The notes under the pieces were generated by a model, which was given only the letters and a program-made list of their open reading frames with translations, ran no database searches and was not told the DNA's origin. Both the position numbers and the translations under genes were made by a program. A DNA stretch of 64,000 nucleotides from Microbacterium sp. SA39 (GTDB lineage Bacteria; Actinomycetota; Actinomycetes; Actinomycetales; Microbacteriaceae), in contig NZ_JXRU01000034.1 of assembly GCF_000967865.1 (NCBI RefSeq), positions 168,886 through 232,885 of the forward strand, written 5' to 3'. The stretch's first letter is position 1. Every line of letters begins with the position of its first letter. Positions 44,746 through 52,629 of the stretch are shown here, in pieces.

Positions 44746-45585
44746 TCAGTGGTTCGTCTCCTGCTCAAGAGCGTTCCGGCGCTCCCAGTAGGACGACGGG
44801 TCCCGCATGCCCTTAGTGCGCGAGTCGATCGGGGCGGCATTCGCGCGACGTGCAGACTCCGCGGCCCACTGCAAGTCGGAGGCCATGCCGACGGCCGCTG
44901 CTGGAGTGAGCGGTTCATCGGTGAGTATGCGGGCATAAACGGTGTACACCTCGTCGGACGTATCGCGGTCTACGGAGCGGCTCACTTCGAACGCGTGGGT
45001 ATCGTGGTCGAAGTCGTCCGCGATATGGAAGTCACCGGATGCGTCGTGCACGGTGCGTCGGCAGCGATTGTCCTCGCACGCGATCAGCTCCTTCGTATCG
45101 TCCACGCATTCAAGTGGGTTGCCGAAGCTGCGCGAGCCGGTGAAGGTCCATCCGGAGCCGCGCGCGCTGCTGTAAGCGTCCCAGCCGTGCCGCTCGAGCG
45201 CGCCCGACTTCGCACTCTCGACGATCCCGCAGAGCCATTCGTAGTCGCTCTCGTTCGCGCCACGGCGAAGGTAGATCGAGAAACGCATGACGCCGTCGCG
45301 GCCGGGGAACAGGTAGACGTAACCGCCACTGCGCCACCATCGCCCGTCAGAGCCTTGCCAGACCTTCGCCTTGCTCTCGACACTGCGAACGATGACATCG
45401 AGATCCCTGAACTCGGCCGCGGCGCGAACTGCCTCGGCCGGTTCGACGGGCGCGGAGAGATCCACGATCTCGGTCGCATGCATAATCGACTCGGCGGATT
45501 GGATCAGGGCGACGCCCGTCCCCGAGACGGTGGGTGCGGCGAGCGGCACGTGGCTGCGGCTCGTCGGGGGAGCTATGGTGGTCAT
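44746..45585 (-). CDS. Hypothetical protein of the integrated element
   Basis: A 279-residue soluble protein, not recognised. The core is rich in aromatic residues (DGRWWRSGGYVYLFPGRDG, about residues 80-98), and the middle has two pairs of cysteines near residues 160-175. The start at 45585 overlaps the upstream stop (ATGA) behind GAAAGGAATCACTTC. It belongs to the early-type operon behind the switch region. Confidence 0.65.
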   Translation of the reverse strand: MTTIAPPTSRSHVPLAAPTVSGTGVALIQSAESIMHATEIVDLSAPVEPAEAVRAAAEFRDLDVIVRSVESKAKVWQGSDGRWWRSGGYVYLFPGRDGVMRFSIYLRRGANESDYEWLCGIVESAKSGALERHGWDAYSSARGSGWTFTGSRSFGNPLECVDDTKELIACEDNRCRRTVHDASGDFHIADDFDHDTHAFEVSRSVDRDTSDEVYTVYARILTDEPLTPAAAVGMASDLQWAAESARRANAAPIDSRTKGMRDPSSYWERRNALEQETNH

Positions 45586-45911
45586 GAAGTGATTCCTTTC
45601 GTGGGGGTCTGGCGCTCGTCCCGGTGCATCGGGGCGGGCGCTTTCTTGTTGGATGCGAGCTCCCATAGTTCAATCGAGCCGCTCGCGAGACCGATCAGGG
45701 CCTTATCGCGCAGGCTGATCCGGGCCGCGAGGACCGCTGCAGAGGAGACCTTGGGGATTCCGGGATATGCATCGGCGCGGGCTTCATACAGCACCTTCAG
45801 CGCGTGATCGTTTACGCGACCTGTGACGCGCAGGATGTCGAGCAACACCACCTCGACCATCTCTGCAGCGCCTTCGGGCGGCGTCTCGGTGTCTGGGGTG
45901 ACGGCGATCAT
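45582..45911 (-). CDS. Hypothetical protein of the integrated element
   Basis: A 109-residue acidic helical protein, not recognised. The start at 45911 overlaps the upstream stop (ATGA) and its own stop overlaps the next start (ATGA), so it is tightly coupled in the early-type operon. Confidence 0.62.
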   Translation of the reverse strand: MIAVTPDTETPPEGAAEMVEVVLLDILRVTGRVNDHALKVLYEARADAYPGIPKVSSAAVLAARISLRDKALIGLASGSIELWELASNKKAPAPMHRDERQTPTKGITS

Positions 45912-46108
45912 GCTGTAGCCCCGAGCGTGCTGCTCTGCTTTGACGCCTCCAGCCACTCGATGACGTCCTGTTCGCGGTAGACGACGGTGCGAGGTGTGGG
46001 CTTGAAAAAGGCCGGGCCCTTGCCCACGTACCTGAGCTGCGCGAGGTTGCTCTTCTTCATGCCTGGGATCAGATCGCAGACCTGATCAGGGGTGATGTAC
46101 TTTTCCAC
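45908..46108 (-). CDS. AlpA/excisionase-like helix-turn-helix protein
   Basis: A 66-residue DNA-binding protein (KYITPDQVCDLIPGMKKSNL, then AQLRYVGKGPAFFKPTPRTV and YREQDVIEWLEAS), the layout of AlpA-type excisionases and regulators. The GTG at 46108 is chosen because AAGGAG stands just before it; an upstream GTG would lack a ribosome site. It is the first gene of the minus-strand operon and divergent from the regulator-integrase pair, where excisionase genes usually lie. Confidence 0.75.
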   Translation of the reverse strand: MEKYITPDQVCDLIPGMKKSNLAQLRYVGKGPAFFKPTPRTVVYREQDVIEWLEASKQSSTLGATA

Positions 46109-46128
46109 TTCGATCTCCTTATGGTGGT

Positions 46129-46204
46129 CCGTCACGGCACCATAATTGTATGCCGTCAAGACGGCGTAATGCAAGCGTGACGGATCACAGTAATAAGCTG
46201 TGAT
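46129..46204. promoter_or_regulatory. Divergent switch region with multiple palindromes
   Basis: Between the excisionase-like gene and the regulator gene lie ACGGCA-N11-TGCCGT (46134-46156), GCCGTC-AA-GACGGC (46152-46165), CCGTCACG and CGTGACGG (46129-46136, 46176-46183), and ATCACAG-N7-CTGTGAT (46184-46204), the last abutting the start codon. The AT-rich ATAATTGTAT marks a likely promoter. Confidence 0.72.
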
Positions 46205-46205
46205 C

Positions 46206-46736
46206 ATGGAATGGCGATGGCAAGGGATCAATCTGACCGGCAAGCGTGTTGCGACCGCGCCTGACTTCACGATCTACGACCGCATTGAGGTGACGGGTTT
46301 TGACGATCGAGAGAACGAGTTCACGCTGCGGCTGAGCTATCGAGAGTCCGAGGCGCGTTACGTGGTGCAGGGCATCCAGATCGATGTGGCGGACGCCGAG
46401 GAGGAAATCACTGGGGCTTGGCTTCGAGACCTTCCAGTGCTTGCTCTGTCTCGTGCAGCACTCAGAGAAGGTGGAGTGGTGGAGTTTCAGGCCGGGGGCG
46501 TCTTCATGCCTGACGTGGTCGAGGCCGCTGCTCAAGAAATCAGGTCTGGCGGGCCGTCCAGCGAAGAAGCGATGCTAGCCACGGCGAGGGTGTATCGGTA
46601 CGCCCAGATCATGCAGCAGTCGCCCGCGAAGGCTGTTCAGCGGACACTCGGCCTCACGGCGCCAACGGCGACGCTCTGGATCCGTCGCGCGCGCTCGCTC
46701 GGGCTGCTTGGAGAATCGGTCGAGTCTGATGGGTAG
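46206..46736 (+). CDS. Integrase-linked regulator with C-terminal helix-turn-helix
   Basis: A 176-residue protein. Residues 130-165 hold a DNA-binding helix pair (AKAVQRTLGLTAPTATLWIR then RARSLGLL) seen in genes beside integrases of many actinobacterial elements; the N-terminal 110 residues are beta-rich. No ribosome site precedes the ATG, so a leaderless transcript is possible; an in-frame GTG lies at 46200. A perfect inverted repeat abuts the start, suggesting self-repression. It overlaps the integrase by eight bases. It is the best candidate for the element's repressor. Confidence 0.65.
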   Translation: MEWRWQGINLTGKRVATAPDFTIYDRIEVTGFDDRENEFTLRLSYRESEARYVVQGIQIDVADAEEEITGAWLRDLPVLALSRAALREGGVVEFQAGGVFMPDVVEAAAQEIRSGGPSSEEAMLATARVYRYAQIMQQSPAKAVQRTLGLTAPTATLWIRRARSLGLLGESVESDG

Positions 46737-47853
46737 CGTCTACGCGTACGAGACCAAGGCCGGCAAGAAGCTCTACCGCATCGTGTACCGTCGCCCTGAC
46801 CACAAGCAGACTCAGGAACGGGGCTTCACGCGGCGCCGGGATGCCGAGTTGCGGCTCGCCGAAGTGGAGATCGGGAAGGCCAAGGGTGACTATGTCAACC
46901 CCGCCGACGCGCGAGAGGACATCGCGTCGATCGCAACGGGATGGCTGAGGGCGCGCGAGCAGGTGATGAAGCCGTCCAGCTATCAGGCGTTGCGCGGGTC
47001 CTGGGAGACGCATGTGCAATCTCGGTGGGGTTCTCGCTCGGTCGGAGGCGTGAAGCACTCCGAGGTGCAGGACTGGGTAACTGAGCTCTCACGCGAGCGT
47101 GCGGCCACGACGGTGCTGCGAGCACACGGGGTGCTCGCCGCGATCCTCGACGTCGCTGTGAAGGATCGACGCGTCAGCCGCAACGTCGCTCGAGGTGTCG
47201 CGCTCCCACGGAAGGTGTCGAAGTCGAAGCCTTATCTCACGCACGAGCAGGTCGATGCTCTCGCCGCGGCATCCAGATACCCCGTGCTTGTGCTCTTCCT
47301 CGCTTACACGGGCCTCAGATGGGGCGAGGCGACCGGGCTGCGGGTGAAGCACGTAGACGCGCTCCGACGGCGCGTGAGCGTCGAAGAGAACGCCGTTCTC
47401 GTTGGGGGAGTGGTTCACGTCGGAACGCCGAAGACGCATGAGGCCCGCTCGGTGCCATACCCGGCCTTCCTGTCGCTCGCGATCGCGAGGCTCTGCGAGG
47501 GCAAACGGCGCGAGGATCTTCTGTTCGGCGACGGCGACGCGCACATGCGCCTACCGAACAGCGTGCGCGGATGGTTCGCCTTCGGTGTGAAGCGCGTTCG
47601 CGATGCGGACGAGGAATTTCCACGGGTGACGCCGCACGATCTGCGGCACACTGCGGCGTCGCTGGCGATCTCGGCCGGCGCCAACGTGAAGGCGGTGCAG
47701 CGGATGCTCGGTCACGCCTCGGCGAGCATGACGCTCGACACGTACGCAGATCTGTTCGACGACGACCTGGACGGCGTGGCGACCGCTCTCGATCATGCTC
47801 GCCGTGCAGCAGTTGTTGCCGAAGTGTTGCCACGAGGCACTTCCCGAACATGA
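46729..47853 (+). CDS. int: Tyrosine recombinase (integrase)
   Basis: A 374-residue phage-type integrase. An arm-binding N-terminus (ETKAGKKLYRIVYRRPDHKQ) is followed by a core-binding SAM-like domain (about residues 70-150) and the catalytic domain. The catalytic residues are Arg in TGLRWGEA (about 196), the HxxR box in HDLRHTAAS (about 302-305), and the Tyr in MTLDTYADLF (about 337), after LGHAS. It ends 50 bases from the tRNA-Ser 3' end into which the element is inserted. The upstream gene overlaps its start. Confidence 0.95.
   Translation: MGSVYAYETKAGKKLYRIVYRRPDHKQTQERGFTRRRDAELRLAEVEIGKAKGDYVNPADAREDIASIATGWLRAREQVMKPSSYQALRGSWETHVQSRWGSRSVGGVKHSEVQDWVTELSRERAATTVLRAHGVLAAILDVAVKDRRVSRNVARGVALPRKVSKSKPYLTHEQVDALAAASRYPVLVLFLAYTGLRWGEATGLRVKHVDALRRRVSVEENAVLVGGVVHVGTPKTHEARSVPYPAFLSLAIARLCEGKRREDLLFGDGDAHMRLPNSVRGWFAFGVKRVRDADEEFPRVTPHDLRHTAASLAISAGANVKAVQRMLGHASASMTLDTYADLFDDDLDGVATALDHARRAAVVAEVLPRGTSRT
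47814..47833 (+). other. Candidate integrase arm-type site near attR
   Basis: GTTGCCGAAGTGTTGCCAC at the 3' end of the integrase gene repeats GTTGCC at a 10-base interval and resembles the doubled TCGTTGCCAC near attL at 35731-35751. Confidence 0.35.
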
Positions 47854-47858
47854 AGAAA

Positions 47859-47895
47859 GCCCCGACTTCCCAATGTTTCGTAGGGGAGTCGGGGC
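47859..47895. terminator. Terminator between integrase and tRNA-Ser
   Basis: GCCCCGACTTCCC (47859-47871) pairs with GGGGAGTCGGGGC (47883-47895), probably bidirectional for the convergent integrase and tRNA genes. The boundary hairpins at 35459 and 35558 stand at the same position relative to their tRNA-end copies. Confidence 0.85.
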
Positions 47896-47903
47896 CTTCG
47901 TTC

Positions 47904-47991
47904 TGGCGGTGACGGCGGGATTCGAACCCGCGGTTGCTTGCACAACACACGCTTTCCAAGCGTGCTCCTTCGGCCGCTCGGACACGTCACC
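47904..47991 (-). tRNA. tRNA-Ser (GGA), with attR core in its 3' end
   Basis: An 88-base class II tRNA on the minus strand. The acceptor stem is GGTGACG with CGTCACC, discriminator G, encoded CCA. The anticodon stem-loop ACGCTTGGAAAGCGT gives anticodon GGA; a long variable arm and the GGGTTCGAATCCC T arm follow. Its last 27 bases (47904-47930) are duplicated at 35603-35629, so the gene was kept intact by the integrating element. Confidence 0.96.
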
Positions 47992-48068
47992 AGGAACAAC
48001 CTGTTCATCTTATCCGATCGTCCGAGTGCCGGGTGACCGGGTGGCGATGGCCCGTCTCCTGCGGAATA

Positions 48069-48098
48069 TTGCACGCCGTGCAGGAATCGCTCTATCCT
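48069..48098 (+). promoter_or_regulatory. Candidate promoter of the daptide operon
   Basis: TTGCAC (48069-48074) and TATCCT (48093-48098), 18 bases apart, lie about 90 bases before the first operon gene. Confidence 0.4.
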
Positions 48099-48131
48099 CA
48101 GGTGACGACACAACGTCGTCATCTGGGGATA

Positions 48132-48165
48132 GTGCAGACGGACGCACCTGGGCGCCCGTCTGCAC
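48132..48165 (+). promoter_or_regulatory. Perfect 10-bp inverted repeat in the daptide leader
   Basis: GTGCAGACGG (48132-48141) is exactly complementary to CCGTCTGCAC (48156-48165) with 14 bases between, downstream of the candidate promoter and 24 bases before the first start. It could be an operator or an mRNA hairpin. Confidence 0.6.
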
Positions 48166-48189
48166 GTACGAGGCTCTCGGGGAGTGCAC

Positions 48190-48969
48190 GTGATTCGTAC
48201 GACGGCATCGCGCCACAGTCACCGCACGGCGGCGGCGTTCCAGCAGTACGTGACCGGGCGGAGGACCGACGTCGCTGGGGCGGTGTTCTTCCTCGAGGCC
48301 TCAGATCACCTCGACGCCGTGTGTCGGATCGCCGCACGGGGAGACGTCGTCGTCGCGCCGTCCCCCGCCGACCCGAGGGGCGGCGCGACCGGCGCAGGGG
48401 GAGTGCCGGTGGTCGGTTACAGCGGCTCCTGGCGCGAGCCGGGCGACGAGATCAGGCTCGATGGGCGTCATACGTTCGCTCTGCAGGACTACGTCGCGCT
48501 TCCGTTCCTCTCGATCACCGGCCGCGTCGTCGTCAGACAGCGCACGGCGAAGGGAATCGCAGCCTTCCTTGGAGATGCCGACACCGCGCGGTACTTCGGG
48601 GTCCTCGTCAGCCCGCTGCTCAGCAGCGCGGTGATGCTCGACTCCGGAGCATCCTTCGGGCGTCCTCGCTCGGCGGACGACGCCCTGGCCCGGGTGCACG
48701 TGACCGCGGACGGCGAGTACCGCGACGGCGCCGATGGGCTCCTGCTCGGACGGGTGGGCGATGCCCGGAGCGAGATCGAGAAGACCGGCGCGGCTGACGG
48801 CGGGCGGGGCCGAGGGTTCGCCCGGATCGTCGACCGTGAGCTCCTCGAGGCGGAACTCGACCGACGGCCGTGGTTCGAGAGCTATCTCGCAGCCATCGGG
48901 GTGCTGCGGCGAGGAAGCCTCCCCGCGCGGAGCATCGATCTCCTGGCGAGCGAGCCGGGACGCGTCTGA
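48190..48969 (+). CDS. Daptide recognition-type protein, short paralogue (MpaC-like)
   Basis: A 259-residue protein related to the next gene: both share an ALQDYVALPFLSITG / ELQDYVAAGFVQIIG block near residues 95-115 and an equivalent start. It lacks the C-terminal 90 or so residues of the longer paralogue. Databases name this family daptide biosynthesis RiPP recognition protein, to the best of my recall. The GTG at 48190 stands behind GGGGAG; a GTG at 48184 overlaps that site. The stop overlaps the next start (TGATG). The role is inferred: binding leader peptides and helping the dehydrogenase. Confidence 0.68.
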   Translation: MIRTTASRHSHRTAAAFQQYVTGRRTDVAGAVFFLEASDHLDAVCRIAARGDVVVAPSPADPRGGATGAGGVPVVGYSGSWREPGDEIRLDGRHTFALQDYVALPFLSITGRVVVRQRTAKGIAAFLGDADTARYFGVLVSPLLSSAVMLDSGASFGRPRSADDALARVHVTADGEYRDGADGLLLGRVGDARSEIEKTGAADGGRGRGFARIVDRELLEAELDRRPWFESYLAAIGVLRRGSLPARSIDLLASEPGRV

Positions 48970-50018
48970 TGGCGGACGGGGGGACGGCCGCGGTATCGGA
49001 ACTCGTCGGAGCACGGGCACTCCGCGAATGGATCACCGGCGAGCGTGGGGTCTATGCGCGGGTGTTCCTCGTCGAGAGCGGGGCCTCTGCGACAGGCCTC
49101 CACGCCGTGGCCCGCCACGATGACGCGATTCTCCTGCCGCTGGAGAGCGGACCGTATGGCGGGCCCGCCAGCGCCGTGCACTACAGCGGTGCACTGTGCG
49201 AGGTCGGAGACGAGTTGTTCTTCGGTGAGCGGGGCGTCGAACTCCAGGACTACGTCGCTGCGGGGTTCGTTCAGATCATCGGCCCGACTGCAGTGTGCCT
49301 CTTCGACGCGTCCGGATGGCAGGCGTTCCTCGACGATGCGGAACTCGCACGACGGACGGGAGTGTTCCCGACAGCGTTGATCGACCCACGAGTGCTCCTC
49401 GCGGACCGCAACGCTCTCACGAACCCGAGCGAGCTCGAACGTCCGAGCGTCATCAGGGTGCGCCCGGATGGAAGGGTCAGCGTCGGCATGCAGGGGGAGG
49501 TCATCGGCCACGTCAATGACCTGCAGAGCCTGCTCTCCGTCCCCGTGCCCCATGTGGCAGCCTTGGGCGGCATCGCGCCGAGAGCTGAGCTCACCTCCGA
49601 CATCGAGAGTCGTGCGTGGATCAACCGATACAACCACGCCACGGACCTCATGAAGATGCTCCGCCTGACGAATGGTGCAGCCAAGCTGTCGGGGTTCGGC
49701 TGGTCGCTCATCGACGATGATCTCTCAGACGCCGAGCCGCTCACCACGGACCCCTTCCTGATCGAGACCGCGGACGGGTTCGTGCTCGCCGACACCGTGA
49801 CCATGCGCCGGCAGCTGCTGTCGCCCGTGACGGCCACTGTCGTCGCCGTCACTCAGACTTCGACCGCGCCCGAGGTGGCGGCCGCGCGCGTGGCTCGACA
49901 GCTCGGCATCCCTGCATCCGAAGCGCACACGCTGTGCCTGCAGGCGGTCAGCGCCCTCAACATCCACTTCGGTCGGCCCGCAGATATCTCCCATTTCGCG
50001 AAGGGCACGGGGAAATGA
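48969..50018 (+). CDS. mpaC: Daptide recognition-type protein, long paralogue (MpaC-like)
   Basis: A 349-residue protein. Its N-terminal half matches the upstream paralogue. The C-terminal part has WINRYNHATDLMKMLRLTNG and ends with a winged-helix-like stretch (ARVARQLGIPASEAHTLCLQ, about residues 304-323), a fold used by RiPP recognition elements. In the characterised Microbacterium paraoxydans pathway the homologue is needed together with the MpaB dehydrogenase. The symbol is given by analogy with that cluster. It overlaps the aminotransferase start (ATGA). Confidence 0.72.
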   Translation: MADGGTAAVSELVGARALREWITGERGVYARVFLVESGASATGLHAVARHDDAILLPLESGPYGGPASAVHYSGALCEVGDELFFGERGVELQDYVAAGFVQIIGPTAVCLFDASGWQAFLDDAELARRTGVFPTALIDPRVLLADRNALTNPSELERPSVIRVRPDGRVSVGMQGEVIGHVNDLQSLLSVPVPHVAALGGIAPRAELTSDIESRAWINRYNHATDLMKMLRLTNGAAKLSGFGWSLIDDDLSDAEPLTTDPFLIETADGFVLADTVTMRRQLLSPVTATVVAVTQTSTAPEVAAARVARQLGIPASEAHTLCLQAVSALNIHFGRPADISHFAKGTGK

Positions 50019-51274
50019 GCCATCCCCACGCGCTGTGGACATCGATGCTTCCCGCGGATGCCACCTTCACACAGGACCGCATCGCTGTGGCAGCGGCCGG
50101 ACACCGTGTCGAGTTCGCAGACGGATCCACACGCCTCTGTGCGACGAGCGGACTGTGGAATGTTCCGCTCGGCTTCGGCAACCCGGCGATCACCGAGGCC
50201 GTGAGCAGAGCGACGCATGACGCGTCGTACCTGACGCTGTTCAGAGCGCCGCATCGGTACGCGGAAGTGGCTGCCGAGGCTCTCATCGAGCTCGCGGACC
50301 CGAGCAGGTACCGCCGAGTCATCTTCTGCACTTCGGGCGGGGCTGCGAATGACGCCGCCATGAAGCTCGCACGACAGTACTGGTCGCAGAAAGCAGCCGG
50401 GTCCCGGTCTCTGGTCGTGGGGCTGAAAGGCAGCTATCACGGCACGATGTACGGCAGTCATGCTCTGAGCGGAGACGACCTCCTCCAGTCCGTCTACTCC
50501 GTCGACCGCAGGTCGGTGAGGCATGTCTCTCACAGCGATGGCGGCGAGGAACTCGAGACGCTGCTGAAGAGGGAGGGCGCCAGGGTCGCGTCCGTGGTCG
50601 TCGAACCGGTTCTGGGCAGTGGCGCGCATGCGCTGTCCGATGCATTCGTCGATCGCCTTCTCGCCCTGCGCGAGGAATACGGGTTCCTGATCGTCGCAGA
50701 CGAGGTCGCGACCGGCTTCGGCCGCACGGGAACGATGCTTGCCACCGCCGCATGGGCCGCTGCACCCGACGTGCTCATTCTCTCGAAAGCGCTGACGAAC
50801 GGTGCCATGGCGGCAGCGGCTCTCCTCGTGAGCTCCCGCGTCGCATCGGAGTTCTCACGCGGAGGGTGGACCTTCGTCCACGGTGAGACGCAGGCGGGAA
50901 CGCCGGCGTGCGCGGCGGCCATCGTCGCGGTGATCGACGAGCTGCGCCGTATCGACGTGGAGTCGACCACGCAAGCGCTCGCGACTGAGCTGCGGGATCT
51001 GGCGACGTCGCTGAAGTCGGAGGGCTTGATCGCCGAGGTGACAGGACGTGGCTGCTTCCTGGGACTGGTGCTACGCGATCGAGACGAGGGTTCACTCTCC
51101 GGTCCGGATGTTCTTCGGGTCGTCTCCGCCATCGCTGACAACGGCGTTCTGGTGCAGCCCGGCCCCAGCTCCATCGAGTTGATCCCGGCGTACGGCTTCA
51201 CCGCGGACGAACTCCTCGAGATGGACACAGCAGTGCGCGCGGGGCTGGCACAGGCAGAGGCGGTGAGAGCATGA
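50015..51274 (+). CDS. mpaD: Daptide class III PLP aminotransferase (MpaD-like)
   Basis: A 419-residue class III aminotransferase. The PLP lysine is in LILSKALTNG (about residue 258), the PLP-binding Asp in LIVADEVATGFGRTG, and the phosphate region in TSGGAANDAAMKLA. In the daptide pathway this type of enzyme transaminates the C-terminal ketone left after oxidative decarboxylation of threonine, giving 1,2-propanediamine. It overlaps both neighbours by four bases. The adjacent dehydrogenase and precursor genes favour this over ordinary amino acid metabolism. Confidence 0.86.
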   Translation: MSHPHALWTSMLPADATFTQDRIAVAAAGHRVEFADGSTRLCATSGLWNVPLGFGNPAITEAVSRATHDASYLTLFRAPHRYAEVAAEALIELADPSRYRRVIFCTSGGAANDAAMKLARQYWSQKAAGSRSLVVGLKGSYHGTMYGSHALSGDDLLQSVYSVDRRSVRHVSHSDGGEELETLLKREGARVASVVVEPVLGSGAHALSDAFVDRLLALREEYGFLIVADEVATGFGRTGTMLATAAWAAAPDVLILSKALTNGAMAAAALLVSSRVASEFSRGGWTFVHGETQAGTPACAAAIVAVIDELRRIDVESTTQALATELRDLATSLKSEGLIAEVTGRGCFLGLVLRDRDEGSLSGPDVLRVVSAIADNGVLVQPGPSSIELIPAYGFTADELLEMDTAVRAGLAQAEAVRA

Positions 51275-52461
51275 CCTCCGTGTTCACGGGACGCGTTCCC
51301 ACCTTCTGGCACGGGCATGGCGTCGCGCGTCGGATGACGGAGCAGCTCACTGAAGGACGCGAAACGCTCGTGATAGCGGATGAGGCGATCCCGGTGCCGT
51401 TACTGGCGGGATTCTCGGCGAGATCGGTGAGGGTGGATGCAGCGTCCGTCGACGTCACGACGGTCGTCACGCTCGCGCAGAAGATCGTTCGGCGGCCACC
51501 GAGCATCATCGTGGCCGTCGGCGGAGGGAGCGTTCTCGACGCCAGCAAGATCGCCGCACTCGCGCTCGCCGGGGGACGCGTCTTCGACTACGCGATCGGA
51601 CACGCATCGAGGTTCGCGCTCACCGTCTTGCCTGATGCCCCGCCGCCGATCGATGTCGTCGCCGTGCCGACGACTCTCGGCACATCGTCCGAGACGAACA
51701 GCGTCGGCATCCTCAAGAACGAGAGCGGCTACCGGCTCATCGTCGGGCGCACTCTGAGACCCCGTCACGCCCTCATCGATCCGCATCACCTGGCCACCCT
51801 CTCGCCGGCCGCGGTCAGAGAGGGAGTGCTGGAGGCGTTCCTGCGTCTGGCCGGTTCCTCGACGAGCCCTCGGAGAAGTGCCAGGGCCAACAGTGATGCC
51901 GTCGTCCTGGGCAGGGCGCTTCTCGATTCGGCCACTCGCGACATGGCTTCGCCCGAGGGAAGGCTGCGGCTCGCACGTCTGAGCGCGGCGACCCAGCGGA
52001 CTGCGGCGCTCCGGGGGCAGGACCCCTACAGCGCTCGCCATTGGTACGTGGCGAACGAAGTCGCCTTCCTGCTCGAGGTGCGGAAGATGGCCGCCACGGC
52101 GGCTGTCATCGCCGCGGTCTGGCGTCGGATCTGCTCGGGAGACTCTCGGTGGGGAGATCGCGAGAGTCTCGAAGACTTCTGGGCGAAAGCCGTGGCGGGA
52201 ACGACTCTTCCCCTCGACCCGCCCTCCGGTATCACGGCTCTCATCGAACGCTGGGAAATCGCGCCTCCGCCGCGGCCGACCGCTCGGGATATCAGCCGCA
52301 TCGCCGATGCCACGGAGAGATCGTGGGGGAATCGTCATCCGATGCTCTCCGCACTCACCGCAGACGATTTCTGCGACGTGCTCCGCGATTCCTGTTGGAA
52401 TCCTGAGCCGGTCGGCAATGAATGTCGATCTTCGAGATCTGGTTCGAAGGGGGTGATTTGA
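51271..52461 (+). CDS. mpaB: Daptide dehydrogenase, Fe-ADH-like (MpaB-like)
   Basis: A 396-residue protein of the iron-containing alcohol dehydrogenase superfamily. The NAD-binding motif is VGGGSVLDASK (about residues 82-92), with PTTLGTSSETNSVG after it. In daptide synthesis it oxidises the C-terminal Thr side-chain alcohol, leading to decarboxylation to a ketone. The region where the family has the metal-binding GxDA...HA motif reads REGVLEAFLRLAG (about residues 184-196), so two usual metal ligands seem replaced. It overlaps the upstream gene (ATGA) and its TGA abuts the first precursor. Confidence 0.82.
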   Translation: MTSVFTGRVPTFWHGHGVARRMTEQLTEGRETLVIADEAIPVPLLAGFSARSVRVDAASVDVTTVVTLAQKIVRRPPSIIVAVGGGSVLDASKIAALALAGGRVFDYAIGHASRFALTVLPDAPPPIDVVAVPTTLGTSSETNSVGILKNESGYRLIVGRTLRPRHALIDPHHLATLSPAAVREGVLEAFLRLAGSSTSPRRSARANSDAVVLGRALLDSATRDMASPEGRLRLARLSAATQRTAALRGQDPYSARHWYVANEVAFLLEVRKMAATAAVIAAVWRRICSGDSRWGDRESLEDFWAKAVAGTTLPLDPPSGITALIERWEIAPPPRPTARDISRIADATERSWGNRHPMLSALTADDFCDVLRDSCWNPEPVGNECRSSRSGSKGVI

Positions 52462-52596
52462 ATGAACGAATGCATGGAGAGAGGAATCCACTTCCAGGAG
52501 TTGGACGAGATGGAAGCCCCCAGTTGGGAGAGCTTCTATAAGGGTGTGTTGGGTGGCTTAGGCCTCATCGCCATCGGCGCGATCGCCGCGACGTGA
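52462..52596 (+). CDS. mpaA1: Daptide precursor peptide 1
   Basis: A 44-residue precursor. The leader has FQELDEMEAP (residues 11-20), shared in form with the other two precursors. The core is a hydrophobic Gly/Ala/Ile helix-like stretch (GVLGGLGLIAIGAIAAT, residues 28-44) that ends in threonine, the residue converted to the dimethylated diamine in daptides. AAGGGGGTGATTTGA stands just before the ATG, which directly follows the dehydrogenase stop. A second ATG at residue 5 is possible. It is too short for usual ORF cut-offs. Confidence 0.87.
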   Translation: MNECMERGIHFQELDEMEAPSWESFYKGVLGGLGLIAIGAIAAT

Positions 52597-52629
52597 CATC
52601 GATGAGAGATGAATTGAAAGGAGGTGAAT

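Noticed and set aside
35603..47904. Complete functional prophage
   Set aside because: No terminase large subunit, portal, major capsid, protease or lysis genes could be found on either strand.
50015..52461. Ordinary aminotransferase/alcohol dehydrogenase metabolic pair
   Set aside because: Overlapping starts with RiPP recognition-type genes and the three Thr-ending precursors make the daptide role much more likely.
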